Source: Sphingomonas sp. IW22
GTDB taxonomy: Bacteria > Pseudomonadota > Alphaproteobacteria > Sphingomonadales > Sphingomonadaceae
Assembly: GCF_041321155.1 (NCBI RefSeq)
Contig: NZ_JBGGWB010000007.1
Coordinates: forward strand, 1-54,746
DNA: 54,746 bases
Direction of reading: 5' to 3'
Shown: one piece after another, positions 26,033 to 34,555 of the stretch
Layout of the letters: every line of letters starts with the position of its first letter
Numbering within the stretch: the stretch's first letter is position 1
Program-made: the position numbers and the translations under genes
Notes under the pieces: model-generated
The model's database searches: none
What the model saw: only the letters and a program-made list of their open reading frames with translations
What the model was told of the DNA's origin: nothing

Positions 26033-28129
26033 ATGACCCAGACCGTCAAACTCGCCAAGCTCAAGCGCTCCGACAAGAATGTCCGCACGACCCCGCCGAA
26101 GAACATCGAGGCGATGGCGGCGAGCATCCGCGCCCGCGGCATCATGCAGAATCTGCTCGTCACCGCTGCCCGCCCCAAGGGCATGTTCGAGATCATTGCC
26201 GGCGATCGACGCTATCTCGGCGCGATGATGCTGGCGGAAGCCGGCGAGATCGATGCGGCCCAATATGATGTGCCGGTCAAGGTGATCAGCGGCGACGAAG
26301 CCGACCTGCGCGAAGTTTCGCTCACCGAGAATTTCCAGCGCGAGGCAATGACCCCTGCCGAGGAATGCGTTGCCTTCCAGCATTTTCTCAAAGCCGATGG
26401 CGACATCGAGGCGGTTGCACGCCGCTTCGGGCAGACCCGCCGCTTCATCGAAGGGCGGCTGCGTCTCGCCAATCTCGCGCCCCCGATCTTCGAGGCGCTT
26501 TCCGAAGGACGGATATCGCTCGACCTCGCCAAGGCCTATGGCTCGACCGAGGATGTCGCCAAGCAGGAACGCGTCTTCCAGCAATACGGCCACAGCTCCT
26601 ACGTCAATGCCGACAGCATCCGAAGGGCCATCGCCAACGATAGCATGAAAGCGACCGACCCGGTTGCCGTGCTTGTCGGCGCCGATGCCTATGTCGCGGC
26701 GGGCGGACGCATCGAGCGTGAACTCTTCAGCGAGGACGGGGATCGGTGGACCGATCCGGAACTGGCTCAGACCCTGGCTGCCGCGATCATGGAGGCGGAA
26801 GCCAAACGCCTCGGCGAGAATCTGGGCGTCGCATGGGTCCGCCCCGTTGCGACCACCAGTCTCTACGGCATCACCTCCGACCTTCACCGTGTCGTGCTCC
26901 CGCCCGCACCGATGACGCAGGAAGAGGCCGAACGGTCCGATGCCATCGTCGAGCGATGCGAAGTGCTCGAGGAGGAAATGTCCGACGAGAGCCTCGAACC
27001 CGACGCCTACGGCAAGCTCGAGGAAGAGTATGACGCGCTGCGCGAGGAATATGAGGCGCTCAACTCCAAGGCACCCGAACTCACCGACGAGATCAAGGGG
27101 CAGGTCGGGGTGTTCCTGACGCTCGGCCGTGACGGCAAGATGGTGCTCGACACCACCTACTACAGCGAGGCGCCTGTCCGCCTCCCCGGCGACGATCGTC
27201 CGGTCCCCTCTTCGCCGTCCTCGCGCGAAACCGCCCCTTTGCCGCCCGAAGCGGTCGCACCGGGGGGCAAGGCGCTCAGCGCCCGTCTGCACGATGAACT
27301 GGCCGTTCAGCGCCGCGATATTCTCGCTGCCTCGATCCTTGGCGATCCGGCGCTCGCGCTCGATTACATGCTCTTCGCGCTCGCCGACCCGACGCATTTT
27401 ACCCGATATGGCACCACACTGCGGGCAAACCATCCGCAGGACCCCCAGATGCCCAAGGATCAGCCTGCGACCCAGGCCCAGCAGGCGATCGCCGATGCGC
27501 GCGAAGGGCTCGACACCAGTTGGACGCAGGCCTCAGATCCAGTCACCCGGTTCGAAGGGTTCCGCGCGCTCGACGACGACGCCAAGGCCGCATGGCTTGC
27601 CATCGTCGTCGCGTCCTCGCTCGAGGCCAAGGACGATTATAACTCGGTCAAGACCAACCCGCTCCATGCCCGCCTCGCGAGCATCCTCGAGATCGAACCG
27701 GCCAAATGGTGGCGGCCGACTTCGGCAAACTTCTTCGATCGCGTGTCCAAGGGAACCCTTCTCGCGCTGTTGACCCAGGTCGGCGGTGCCCCGCTCGCGG
27801 CTCGCTACATGGGGTCGAAGAAGGGCGAGATCTCTTCGAGCTGCGAGAAGCTGTTCGCCGGCGAAGCAATCACCGAGGCGGAGACCAAAGACGCCGCGCT
27901 GGCCTGGGTGCCCGATGCCATGCGCTACGACATCGCCTCCGCGCTGGTGGACGAAAGCGACTTCGACGAGGGCGATCTCGACGACGAGGCATTCGATGAG
28001 GGCGAGGGTATCGAGACAGAGGATGCCGATGACGCCGAGAGCGACCATGTCGATACGCAGGACGCAGTCCTGCCGGACGACGGCACTGCCTCCGACGAGA
28101 CCGATCCCACGCTGATCGCTGCCGAATAA
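26033..28129 (+). CDS. Large ParB/RepB-like protein
   Basis: 698 aa from ATG 26033 (MTQTVKLAKLKRSD). The N-terminal ParB/Srx-fold domain has the GDRRY box (57-61) and ENFQREAMTPAEE (99-111), the two most conserved ParB segments, followed by a KorB-like HTH (DIEAVARRFGQTRRFIEGRL). The long C-terminal half is not seen in partition ParB proteins; it ends in a very acidic tail (ESDFDEGDLDDEAFDEGEG). No parA is adjacent and the partition locus is elsewhere, so this is probably a ParB-like protein of the establishment block rather than the centromere-binding ParB. A strong terminator follows. Confidence 0.85.
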   Translation: MTQTVKLAKLKRSDKNVRTTPPKNIEAMAASIRARGIMQNLLVTAARPKGMFEIIAGDRRYLGAMMLAEAGEIDAAQYDVPVKVISGDEADLREVSLTENFQREAMTPAEECVAFQHFLKADGDIEAVARRFGQTRRFIEGRLRLANLAPPIFEALSEGRISLDLAKAYGSTEDVAKQERVFQQYGHSSYVNADSIRRAIANDSMKATDPVAVLVGADAYVAAGGRIERELFSEDGDRWTDPELAQTLAAAIMEAEAKRLGENLGVAWVRPVATTSLYGITSDLHRVVLPPAPMTQEEAERSDAIVERCEVLEEEMSDESLEPDAYGKLEEEYDALREEYEALNSKAPELTDEIKGQVGVFLTLGRDGKMVLDTTYYSEAPVRLPGDDRPVPSSPSSRETAPLPPEAVAPGGKALSARLHDELAVQRRDILAASILGDPALALDYMLFALADPTHFTRYGTTLRANHPQDPQMPKDQPATQAQQAIADAREGLDTSWTQASDPVTRFEGFRALDDDAKAAWLAIVVASSLEAKDDYNSVKTNPLHARLASILEIEPAKWWRPTSANFFDRVSKGTLLALLTQVGGAPLAARYMGSKKGEISSSCEKLFAGEAITEAETKDAALAWVPDAMRYDIASALVDESDFDEGDLDDEAFDEGEGIETEDADDAESDHVDTQDAVLPDDGTASDETDPTLIAAE

Positions 28130-28160
28130 CCCCCGCCCATCGTCTCCTGGGCTTTCCCTG

Positions 28161-28199
28161 CGGCGCGTCCCGATACCGGGGCGCGCCGCTTTCTTTTTA
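28161..28199 (+). terminator. Rho-independent terminator after the ParB-like gene
   Basis: CGGCGCGTCCC (28161-28171) pairs with GGGGCGCGCCG (28178-28188), 11 bp with one G-U and a 6-base loop, followed by CTTTCTTTTTAT. Confidence 0.8.
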
Positions 28200-28241
28200 T
28201 CCGCGGCCCGAAGCGACAGGCCGCGACGCGAGGACATCGCC

Positions 28242-29180
28242 ATGACCTTTACACGCAAACCCGCAGGACCGCGCCGCGACGTCGCGGCCGAGATCACAAG
28301 CCTTATCATCGCCAAGCTGGAAGCGGGGGTTCTCCCCTGGTCCAGACCCTGGGGCCTGACCGGAGCAGGGGGCCGTCCGCTCCGCCATTGCGGCACACCC
28401 TATACCGGCATCAACGCTCTCTATCTCTGGGCGATCGGCGACGCACAGGGCTATGCGGGCCGCAACTGGATGACCTATCGCCAGGCCACCGAACTGGGCG
28501 GGCAGGTCCGGCGCGGCGAGCGCGGCGCCCACAGCGTCTATTATTCGAGCTTCTCGAAGACCGATACCGATCGGATGACCGGCGAAGCGGCCACGAAGAA
28601 TATCCGTTTCCTGCGGTCCTATACCGTTTTTAACGTCGATCAGATCGACGGCCTCCCGGCCTATTATTATCCTGTCGCAGCAGCGCCCGAACCGCGGGTC
28701 GAAAGCGTGCATCGCGCCGCGATCGACGCGTTCTTCGGAGCCTTGCCCGGCACTGTGCGACATGGCGGAGACCAAGCCTATTACTCGCCGATCGGCGACT
28801 ATATCCAGATGCCGATGCGCGGCGCGTTCAAGTCGGACGATCATTATGCCAGCACCCTGGCGCACGAATATGTGCATTATTCAGGGGCACCGCAGCGGCT
28901 CGCGCGCGAGTTCGGCAAACGCTTCGGCGACAACGCCTATGCGTTCGAGGAACTGGTCGCCTGCATCGGGCAATGTCTGGTGTGCGCCGATCTCGATCTT
29001 CCCGGTGAGCTCCACGACAATCACGCCAGCTACATCGACAACTGGCTGCGCATTCTGAAAGGCGATGCGAGCGCGATCATCAAGGCCGCGGCGAAAGCCG
29101 AGCAGGCCGTGGCCTGGCTCAGGGAGGCAGCCGCAGCCCAAGCCGCCCAACCCCACACATCGCAAGCCCTTGCGGCATGA
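28242..29180 (+). CDS. ardC: ArdC-like antirestriction protein
   Basis: 312 aa. The N-terminal single-strand-DNA-binding part (DUF1738/ArdC-N) shows LPWSRPWG, GTPYTGINALYLW and NWMTYRQA near residues 30-82. The C-terminal zincin-like metallopeptidase has HEYVH at 208-212 and a downstream Glu in FEELVA (about 236). ArdC proteins bind the entering single strand and protect incoming plasmid DNA from host restriction. It is located behind the ParB-like terminator with its own AGGACA upstream of the ATG. All active-site residues are present. Confidence 0.92.
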   Translation: MTFTRKPAGPRRDVAAEITSLIIAKLEAGVLPWSRPWGLTGAGGRPLRHCGTPYTGINALYLWAIGDAQGYAGRNWMTYRQATELGGQVRRGERGAHSVYYSSFSKTDTDRMTGEAATKNIRFLRSYTVFNVDQIDGLPAYYYPVAAAPEPRVESVHRAAIDAFFGALPGTVRHGGDQAYYSPIGDYIQMPMRGAFKSDDHYASTLAHEYVHYSGAPQRLAREFGKRFGDNAYAFEELVACIGQCLVCADLDLPGELHDNHASYIDNWLRILKGDASAIIKAAAKAEQAVAWLREAAAAQAAQPHTSQALAA

Positions 29181-29195
29181 CACGGAGAGCCCGCC

Positions 29196-29684
29196 ATGCA
29201 CATCGAACTGCGCAAATTGCAGCTCGTCGCTTCCCTCTCGCACGAGACCGCCTGCTACAGCGCGGAAATCTGGATCGATGGCAACAAAGCCTTCCTCGCC
29301 TCGAACCGTGGCTCGGGCGGCGCGGACGACTTCCATCCTACAGGGACCGTCACCGAGGACGCCGTCAACGCATGGCTCGCCGCCAACAGGCCAGCCTCGC
29401 GGCTCGGCGACAGCGTCCTTCCCCACTGTCTCGAGTTCGAGGTCGCGGCGCTCATCACCCGCGCGACCGAAACGAAAAGGCTGCGCGCGCAATGTCGCAC
29501 GAAACTGGTGACGATCGAAGACGGCCAGGTGTTCACCTATGCCCTCAAGGGCCGGGCGCTGGACGATGTTCGCGCCCGCGTCCTTGCGGCAAGGCCGACG
29601 GCGCGCATCGTCAACGGCGACGAAACGGCTCTCGCTGTCGCGATCGACACGCTGATCGCGGTCGACGATCGCGATAGCGCCTGA
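29196..29684 (+). CDS. Hypothetical protein after ardC
   Basis: 162 aa, start 16 bp after the ardC stop with ACGGAGAG as ribosome-binding site. It has an N-terminal beta-rich part (ACYSAEIWIDGNKAFLASNRG) and a helical middle. No cysteine-metal motif, membrane segment or known family recognised. Spacing indicates cotranscription with ardC. Confidence 0.7.
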   Translation: MHIELRKLQLVASLSHETACYSAEIWIDGNKAFLASNRGSGGADDFHPTGTVTEDAVNAWLAANRPASRLGDSVLPHCLEFEVAALITRATETKRLRAQCRTKLVTIEDGQVFTYALKGRALDDVRARVLAARPTARIVNGDETALAVAIDTLIAVDDRDSA

Positions 29685-29696
29685 GACCCGGAGACA

Positions 29697-29752
29697 GGGA
29701 GGGAAGGGGGATGGCGGGGAGTCGAGCGCATAGGGCGCTCGAGGAGACCGCC
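29697..29752 (+). promoter_or_regulatory. G-rich leader with 8-bp hairpin
   Basis: GGGAGGGAAGGGGGATGG at 29697-29714, then TCGAGCGC (29722-29729) pairing perfectly with GCGCTCGA (29735-29742) around the loop ATAGG. The 3' side of the stem runs directly into GGAGA, the ribosome-binding site of the next gene, so folding could affect translation. Confidence 0.65.
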
Positions 29753-30397
29753 ATGTCCTACGATGTCGCCTTTCGTCACCAGCAGGCACTCGACCCCAGT
29801 GCGCTCGCCACGATCACCGCCGCCCTTCACGCGATCACGACCGCGATCGACGATTGCCGCAATGCCGGCAAGAATGCCGAAACCGATCCGGCAGTGATCC
29901 TCCTTGCCCGGCATCTGGGCACGATCGCCGGCGCGGGCAGCGATGAAAGCCTGTTGCGGCGTCGCTGCATCGATACCATCGCCGAATTACGACGCTTCCC
30001 GGCCTTGCTCACGCTCGCGGTGCGCGGCGTCGCCCATGACGCAGCTGCAAAGGATCGCTTCCACGCCGACGGTCGCAAGGCCATGCGGCGTCTCGCCGAT
30101 GCGCTCGGTCTCGAAGACGGGCGCTACCGCATCCACTCGAACCGCAGCCACCCCTCGCAATCGGGCGAAATCACGCTTCATGGCGAGGAGGTCCACGTCC
30201 AGCTGTCACTGGGCGCACCGGGTCCCGACAGCGAGGTCATTTATCGCCGTGTCGATGGTCTTCACGATTGCATCGGCGACGTTCGCCGCTTCGCGTCGAT
30301 CCGCGACCTCCTGGCACCCGAACGGTTCGCGGCCCGCCTGCGCCGGGAATTGCGTCTCTCGGCCCCCCGCACAGATCCGGTCGGCCTGTTCGCCTGA
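29753..30397 (+). CDS. Hypothetical protein, mostly helical
   Basis: 214 aa from ATG 29753 (MSYDVAFRHQQALDP). Predominantly helical by eye, with a short strand-rich patch near 140-170 (GEITLHGEEVHVQLSLG). No recognised family. It follows one of the G-rich leaders; a longer frame beginning at 29711 would start inside that leader and was rejected. Confidence 0.7.
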   Translation: MSYDVAFRHQQALDPSALATITAALHAITTAIDDCRNAGKNAETDPAVILLARHLGTIAGAGSDESLLRRRCIDTIAELRRFPALLTLAVRGVAHDAAAKDRFHADGRKAMRRLADALGLEDGRYRIHSNRSHPSQSGEITLHGEEVHVQLSLGAPGPDSEVIYRRVDGLHDCIGDVRRFASIRDLLAPERFAARLRRELRLSAPRTDPVGLFA

Positions 30398-30431
30398 CCT
30401 TCATGCCACCGCATTTCGAAAGGACGCCGCC

Positions 30432-31046
30432 ATGGGCTGGCTCAGCATGCCCCTGTCATCCATGTATCCCCACCAAACCCCCAAGGCCTATCTTGAGGCA
30501 CAGTTCACCTACGACCGGCGCGATGCCGACGGGAAAGGCAAGGGGCTGCGCGTCATTGCCTCCTCGTGTCTTCGCAACAAGGTCTGGTACGCGGCCGCGG
30601 TGCCTTCGACCGATGGCATCGATGAACCCGCTTTCGCCATCGTTTGCCTCGTTACCTGGAACCCGCGGGCGAAGGACGGGTATGTGTTCGCCTTCAAGGA
30701 TATGACCGAACATATGGGGCCATGCGAGGCGGAATGCCCCGAGCGCATCCTCGCGCTGCTGGGCGATACCGACGATCCCGGTGCGCTGCACTGGCGCCGG
30801 CGCTGCCTCGAACGTCTCGCTCGCCCCACCCGGCAACTCGAACACGGCATGCACATCCGCCTGCCGAACCCTGTGCGCTTCACCGACGGCTATGAGGGCG
30901 ACGAGTTCATCGTCCACAAGCGCGGCCGCAAGATCGCGTTGGCAAAACCGGGATCTGGCTATCCTTCCTACCGCATCGGCGGCCTGCGAGACCTCCCCTG
31001 GACGCTCGTGCCGCAAACCCGCGTCCACAAGACGGTGTTCGGTTGA
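30432..31046 (+). CDS. Hypothetical protein (MGWLSMPLSSMYPH type)
   Basis: 204 aa from ATG 30432, preceded by GAAAGGACG. The sequence begins MGWLSMPLSSMYPHQTPKAY and looks strand-rich, with a central CLVTWNPRAKDGYVFAFKD. Family not recognised with certainty; I believe similar proteins recur on alphaproteobacterial plasmids, possibly under DUF6927. A longer frame starting at 29904 overlaps the preceding gene and is a shadow. Confidence 0.72.
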   Translation: MGWLSMPLSSMYPHQTPKAYLEAQFTYDRRDADGKGKGLRVIASSCLRNKVWYAAAVPSTDGIDEPAFAIVCLVTWNPRAKDGYVFAFKDMTEHMGPCEAECPERILALLGDTDDPGALHWRRRCLERLARPTRQLEHGMHIRLPNPVRFTDGYEGDEFIVHKRGRKIALAKPGSGYPSYRIGGLRDLPWTLVPQTRVHKTVFG

Positions 31047-31078
31047 TCGACGCCGCCGCCCCAGTCAGGATGACCCCC

Positions 31079-31285
31079 ATGTCCGCCCAAACTCCCACCT
31101 CCATCAGTCCCAAGCGTTGGCGACTGTGCAGCCGCGCCAACGCACAGGCGGTCGCTGCCCGCATGTTCGACGCGGGCGCGCGCCATGTGTCGATCGTGCG
31201 TACCGCCGAACCCCTCCAGCCCTTTTGCGTCGTGCCCTTCATCGTCGATGGGCCGAACGTCGAAGTCGAACTGCGCTACGCATGA
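31079..31285 (+). CDS. Small hypothetical protein
   Basis: 68 aa (MSAQTPTSISPKRWRLCSRA). AGGA lies eight bases before the ATG. Its stop overlaps the nuclease start (ATGA), so it is translationally coupled to it. No family recognised; the VSIVRTAEPLQPFCVV segment suggests a small alpha/beta fold. Confidence 0.6.
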   Translation: MSAQTPTSISPKRWRLCSRANAQAVAARMFDAGARHVSIVRTAEPLQPFCVVPFIVDGPNVEVELRYA

Positions 31286-31797
31286 GGAGCGCGCTTCCTT
31301 TTCTGCTCGCGGCCCTTGCCGCCTGCGGCGCGGTCTCGCCACCGCCCGACGACAGCCCGATCAGCGGGAAGGGCAGGGCGATCGACGGCGACACCGTCTC
31401 GATCGACTTTCGCCTGTCGGGTGCCGACGCCTTCGAGCGCAAGCAAATGTGCTCGACAAAGGGTTCCTGCTACCCATGCGGAAAGCTGGCGCAGGATTTG
31501 GCATCCCGGATACTCAAAAGCGGCACCGCCACCGTCACGCCCACCGGCGCCAACAGCTATGGCCGACCGGTCGCGATCGTCACCGTCGATGGACAGGATC
31601 TGGGCGAAAGGATGATCCGGGAAGGCCTGGCGGTGCCGGCGACCCAGTATCTGCGCAGCGATCCCGAGCGCGCATCGGCCTATCTCGCCGCAGCCCTCGA
31701 AGCGAAGACCCAGGGGCGTGGCGCCTACGCCGGAGAATATATCGACCCGGCACGCTGGCGGCATGGGGAACGGCTTGCCTGCGAAGGACGTTACTGA
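31282..31797 (+). CDS. Thermonuclease-like lipoprotein (SNase fold)
   Basis: 171 aa with a lipoprotein signal: hydrophobic residues 4-13 and lipobox LAAC, Cys15. The nuclease domain keeps the staphylococcal-nuclease pattern: IDGDTV (34-39), FRLSGADAFE (43-52, catalytic Arg44 and Glu52) and NSYGRPVA (91-98, Arg95). So it should be an active, calcium-dependent phosphodiesterase anchored in a membrane outside the cytoplasm. Extra cysteines (CSTKGSCYPC) are inserted after the first motif and could form disulfides. On plasmids SNase-like proteins are common near transfer genes; the role is unknown. A strong terminator follows. Confidence 0.87.
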   Translation: MRSALPFLLAALAACGAVSPPPDDSPISGKGRAIDGDTVSIDFRLSGADAFERKQMCSTKGSCYPCGKLAQDLASRILKSGTATVTPTGANSYGRPVAIVTVDGQDLGERMIREGLAVPATQYLRSDPERASAYLAAALEAKTQGRGAYAGEYIDPARWRHGERLACEGRY

Positions 31798-31815
31798 CCC
31801 ATTCCCTCCCTGAGG

Positions 31816-31857
31816 CAGCGGTCCGGCATCCCCCCATGCCGGACCGCTGTTTTATTT
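31816..31857 (+). terminator. Strong Rho-independent terminator
   Basis: A perfect 14-bp stem, CAGCGGTCCGGCAT (31816-31829) with ATGCCGGACCGCTG (31836-31849), has a C6 loop and is followed by TTTTATTT. It separates the nuclease gene from the converging gene at 31862. Confidence 0.9.
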
Positions 31858-31861
31858 GCCG

Positions 31862-32386
31862 TCAGTAGGTGAGCCGGGGACCCGGCCCATCGTCGTCCGC
31901 CACATAGTCGGGACCCGGATCGTGCGACCATGATGCACCGATCCTGAAGGCAGGATCGAACCGCCCCACCGGCCCGTCGGGTTCGGACGCCACATACGGA
32001 TTGACCAGAGGCTTAACGGCCGCCTTGTCGCGATAAAGCCTCGCTGCGAGCCTCCCCCGCGCCTCGAGCAGCTTCTCCAGCCACACCAGGTCATCCAGCA
32101 TGGTGACGACGCCTTTGCCGGCGACGCAATAATAGAGGCAACGCTGGAAATCGTCACACGGGGTTTCGAGGATCGTGGTCAGCTTTCCCTTGCCCGCCTC
32201 CTGGCCCTCATGAATCCATTCGAGCGATTCGCGCAGTTCCCGCGCCGACAGATAGGCATCTTCGGGATCGCTGCCGATGCAGGCTCCTGCCAGCATCCTG
32301 CGCGTAACGCGAATATCGAGATCCACCGACAATTCGATGAGCACCGTGTCGAGATCGAACGCACCGATAAAATCCGCTTGCTGCAT
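31862..32386 (-). CDS. Hypothetical protein behind an SOS-type promoter
   Basis: 174 aa, the only minus-strand gene in the long right-hand block. AAGGAG lies close upstream of the ATG (minus strand). Helical N-terminal two thirds (MQQADFIGAFDLDTVLIELS, SARELRESLEWIHEGQEAGK) and a polar acidic C-terminus. No family recognised. It is divergent from the CxC-motif gene, and a LexA-type box lies in the shared promoter region, so both may be induced by DNA damage. Confidence 0.72.
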   Translation of the reverse strand: MQQADFIGAFDLDTVLIELSVDLDIRVTRRMLAGACIGSDPEDAYLSARELRESLEWIHEGQEAGKGKLTTILETPCDDFQRCLYYCVAGKGVVTMLDDLVWLEKLLEARGRLAARLYRDKAAVKPLVNPYVASEPDGPVGRFDPAFRIGASWSHDPGPDYVADDDGPGPRLTY

Positions 32387-32406
32387 GGCGAACTCCTTCC
32401 GTCATT

Positions 32407-32421
32407 GAACGTAACGTGAAC
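32407..32421. promoter_or_regulatory. LexA-type (SOS) box in a divergent promoter
   Basis: GAAC-GTAACGT-GAAC, an exact GAAC-N7-GAAC match. It lies 20 bp upstream of the minus-strand gene and 40 bp upstream of the plus-strand gene. By chance one or two such 8-base matches are expected anywhere in a window this size, so the promoter position is the main support. Confidence 0.5.
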
Positions 32422-32461
32422 AAAGGTGACCTTGCAAGCTTTATGGAGTATCCTCACCGCC

Positions 32462-33769
32462 ATGTGGCTTGTTCCGCGCGATACCAGGGGCCTTGCCTCC
32501 CGTTCCCCCGTCCCGGACGTGGTCCGCGAGGCGCTGGTGCGCTGGTACACCGGCGAGGGCGAGGACGCCGATCACCGCGCTTCGGTCATCATGGTGGTCA
32601 AGGCGCGCGACCATCACCAATGGATCGCCTGCGACTGCCTGGGAGAGGGGGCCGATCCCCCGCTGCTTTCACCGGCCTATCTCTCCGAAGCGGAAACCTA
32701 TTATCTGCGCCGCCTGACCAGCATTCGCCAGCGACGCCCCGAACATCATGTCGATTGCCCCTTCTTCCGCGAACAGGCGCCGCCGCGTATCCGCGAACGG
32801 GCGACTGCCACGCCGCGATCGATCAACGAGCCTGACGGGCTCTTCTCCGCGCACCGCCTCGCCCCCGAAAAGCTGGCACAGCTCCCCGCCGATACCGAGC
32901 CCGACGATCGCACCCGCGGCGTCGCCATCCCACGGCTTGCCCGGCTGCTGTGGCTTCTCATGGAAATGGCGCACGTCAACGTCGTCGATCCGCTCGAGGT
33001 CGGGGAACCCAGGACGACATCGATGGCGAGCGAATTTGCCGCGTTGCGCCACGCCGCCGAGCGCGTTCAGATCGCACCGGGCATCCCGCTCGCGCGCCAT
33101 CTCTACACCCACATCGATCCCTATGAGCGCGGCATCGTCTTCGCCAAACTTCGCGAGGCGGCTCGGAAATGGCCGAGCGAACATGCGCCGCAGGCGTTTC
33201 TGCTTCTCTACGCGACCGACGTCACCGGCTCGACCATCACCCTTGCAGAGGGCCGGGAACTCACGGTCAAGAACCGCATCCGGCATATCGGCGTCAATCA
33301 GCGCCGGATGGGACCGCCCTATCTGGTTCTGGCAGTCGTCGGTGAACATAATCCGCGCGAGGGCTATGCCGCGCTCCGCGCCTACGCCCAGCCTATCGCC
33401 CGACCCGCAAACTTTATTGCGGTGCATAATCTTGCAGAGCGCAAGACGATCGTCGGGCTGCTCGACCTTCAATATCGCTTCCGCCGCCGCGGCATCGGTG
33501 TCGGGTTCAAACGCCTCCTGTTCGATATCGCGACACGCGCGGGCGATCTGCGTCCCGATCTGCTTCTCGACCTGCGGGACTTCACCACCGGCGAGGTCAT
33601 CGAATCCGCCCTCGAAATCGTGACCGGCGAGGATGCTGACACGCTCGGGCTGAAGCTGCGCCAGGTCGAGAAGCTGCGCGAGATCGCGCCTGTCGTCACC
33701 ATCCACGCTGAGGATCTCGAAGGCGATGCGCTGGAAGCGGCCATTCTCGATCAGCTACGGATCGGATGA
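32462..33769 (+). CDS. Hypothetical protein with CxC...C motif (DUF1173-like)
   Basis: 435 aa from ATG 32462 (MWLVPRDTRGLA); an in-frame GTG at 32426 is possible but adds residues unlike the rest. Near residues 55-100 it has a likely metal site, WIACDCLG followed about 40 residues later by EHHVDCPFFREQ, resembling the three-cysteine N-terminus of DUF1173 plasmid proteins. The C-terminal half (LLDLQYRFRRRGIGVGFKRL, LLDLRDFTTGEVIE) is alpha/beta and could be a nuclease-like fold, but no catalytic set is certain. Divergent from the gene at 31862 across a putative SOS box. Confidence 0.7.
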   Translation: MWLVPRDTRGLASRSPVPDVVREALVRWYTGEGEDADHRASVIMVVKARDHHQWIACDCLGEGADPPLLSPAYLSEAETYYLRRLTSIRQRRPEHHVDCPFFREQAPPRIRERATATPRSINEPDGLFSAHRLAPEKLAQLPADTEPDDRTRGVAIPRLARLLWLLMEMAHVNVVDPLEVGEPRTTSMASEFAALRHAAERVQIAPGIPLARHLYTHIDPYERGIVFAKLREAARKWPSEHAPQAFLLLYATDVTGSTITLAEGRELTVKNRIRHIGVNQRRMGPPYLVLAVVGEHNPREGYAALRAYAQPIARPANFIAVHNLAERKTIVGLLDLQYRFRRRGIGVGFKRLLFDIATRAGDLRPDLLLDLRDFTTGEVIESALEIVTGEDADTLGLKLRQVEKLREIAPVVTIHAEDLEGDALEAAILDQLRIG

Positions 33770-33828
33770 AACTGACTACATGACTTAACCCGTTATTCGA
33801 AAACTGCGCCCCGGGACGATCGAAGCCG

Positions 33829-33873
33829 AAGGAGAGAGGGAGAAACTGTCCGATCCACAAAGGGAGACGACAG
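33829..33873 (+). promoter_or_regulatory. Purine-rich leader, weak hairpin
   Basis: AAGGAGAGAGGGAGAAA at 33829-33845 is followed by CTGTC (33846-33850), which can pair with GACAG (33869-33873) just before the ATG. AAGGGAGA between them is the ribosome-binding site, so it would lie in the loop. Confidence 0.4.
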
Positions 33874-34545
33874 ATGACCCGATTTCAACCGAGCCTGCGG
33901 CCCGCAACCACGCCATGGGATATCCCCGACCGGGCCGAGCAGGTCTTGCCCGGCATCTGGCGGGTCTGGACGCCGAGCTATGGCGGCTACGTCCTTTCCG
34001 ACGAGCGTCAAGCCGCAATGCCCGACGCCCTGCGACGCGACGATCCCTTCTACGAGGAGGATGTCGATTATGCGCTGGTTCTCTACGGCTTCGCCGACGA
34101 ATTCCGCCGCCTGCCGATCCCCGGCATCGCTCTTCAGGTCGAGAATGCCCGCCGATCGGTGCGATGCTGGCATCCCGATCGCTGGAAAGACCTGACCGGC
34201 GAGGAGGTTTCGATCCACGACAGCCATGTCGTGCGACGGCGCGCCGCCTATCAGGCGATCATCGGCCAATATGAGAGCGTCTCGGCCTCGGGCTCCTGGG
34301 CCGACTGGGTGCCCGACGGCAAGGTCGGTTGCGTTTTCCGCCGCGTCGTGAGCGTCGATGCCCTGGGTTTTGCCCGCCACGAAGGCGAGCCCATCTACGG
34401 ACTTGTCGACAAGGACCGCTACGAGCGCCGGCAGATGCCGGAGACCTTCGACAGCCTCGAAGCGATCCGCGTCGAAAGCACGGCACCGATCAGCAAGCAG
34501 GTGCCGGCCAGCGCGCTTGCCTCCCTCCTTCCCACCGCATCGTGA
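33874..34545 (+). CDS. Hypothetical protein (VWTPSYGGYVLS type)
   Basis: 223 aa. Contains IWRVWTPSYGGYVLSDERQ near residue 30 and a C-terminal half with repeated aromatic and acidic residues. I believe related proteins are widespread on alphaproteobacterial plasmids (possibly DUF7007), but the family is not certain. Start supported by GGGAGA nine bases upstream. The next gene begins 10 bp after its stop. Confidence 0.72.
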   Translation: MTRFQPSLRPATTPWDIPDRAEQVLPGIWRVWTPSYGGYVLSDERQAAMPDALRRDDPFYEEDVDYALVLYGFADEFRRLPIPGIALQVENARRSVRCWHPDRWKDLTGEEVSIHDSHVVRRRAAYQAIIGQYESVSASGSWADWVPDGKVGCVFRRVVSVDALGFARHEGEPIYGLVDKDRYERRQMPETFDSLEAIRVESTAPISKQVPASALASLLPTAS

Positions 34546-34555
34546 GGCACGAGCC

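Noticed and set aside
26033..28129. Plasmid partition ParB working with parA at 19767
   Set aside because: It is 5 kb away, far longer than partition ParBs, and parA already has a small coupled partner and a matching repeat array. No ParB-type parS palindrome was seen.
32426..32461. GTG 32426 as start of the CxC-motif gene
   Set aside because: It would add MTLQALWSILTA right behind the LexA-type box without a ribosome-binding site; ATG 32462 gives a more protein-like N-terminus.
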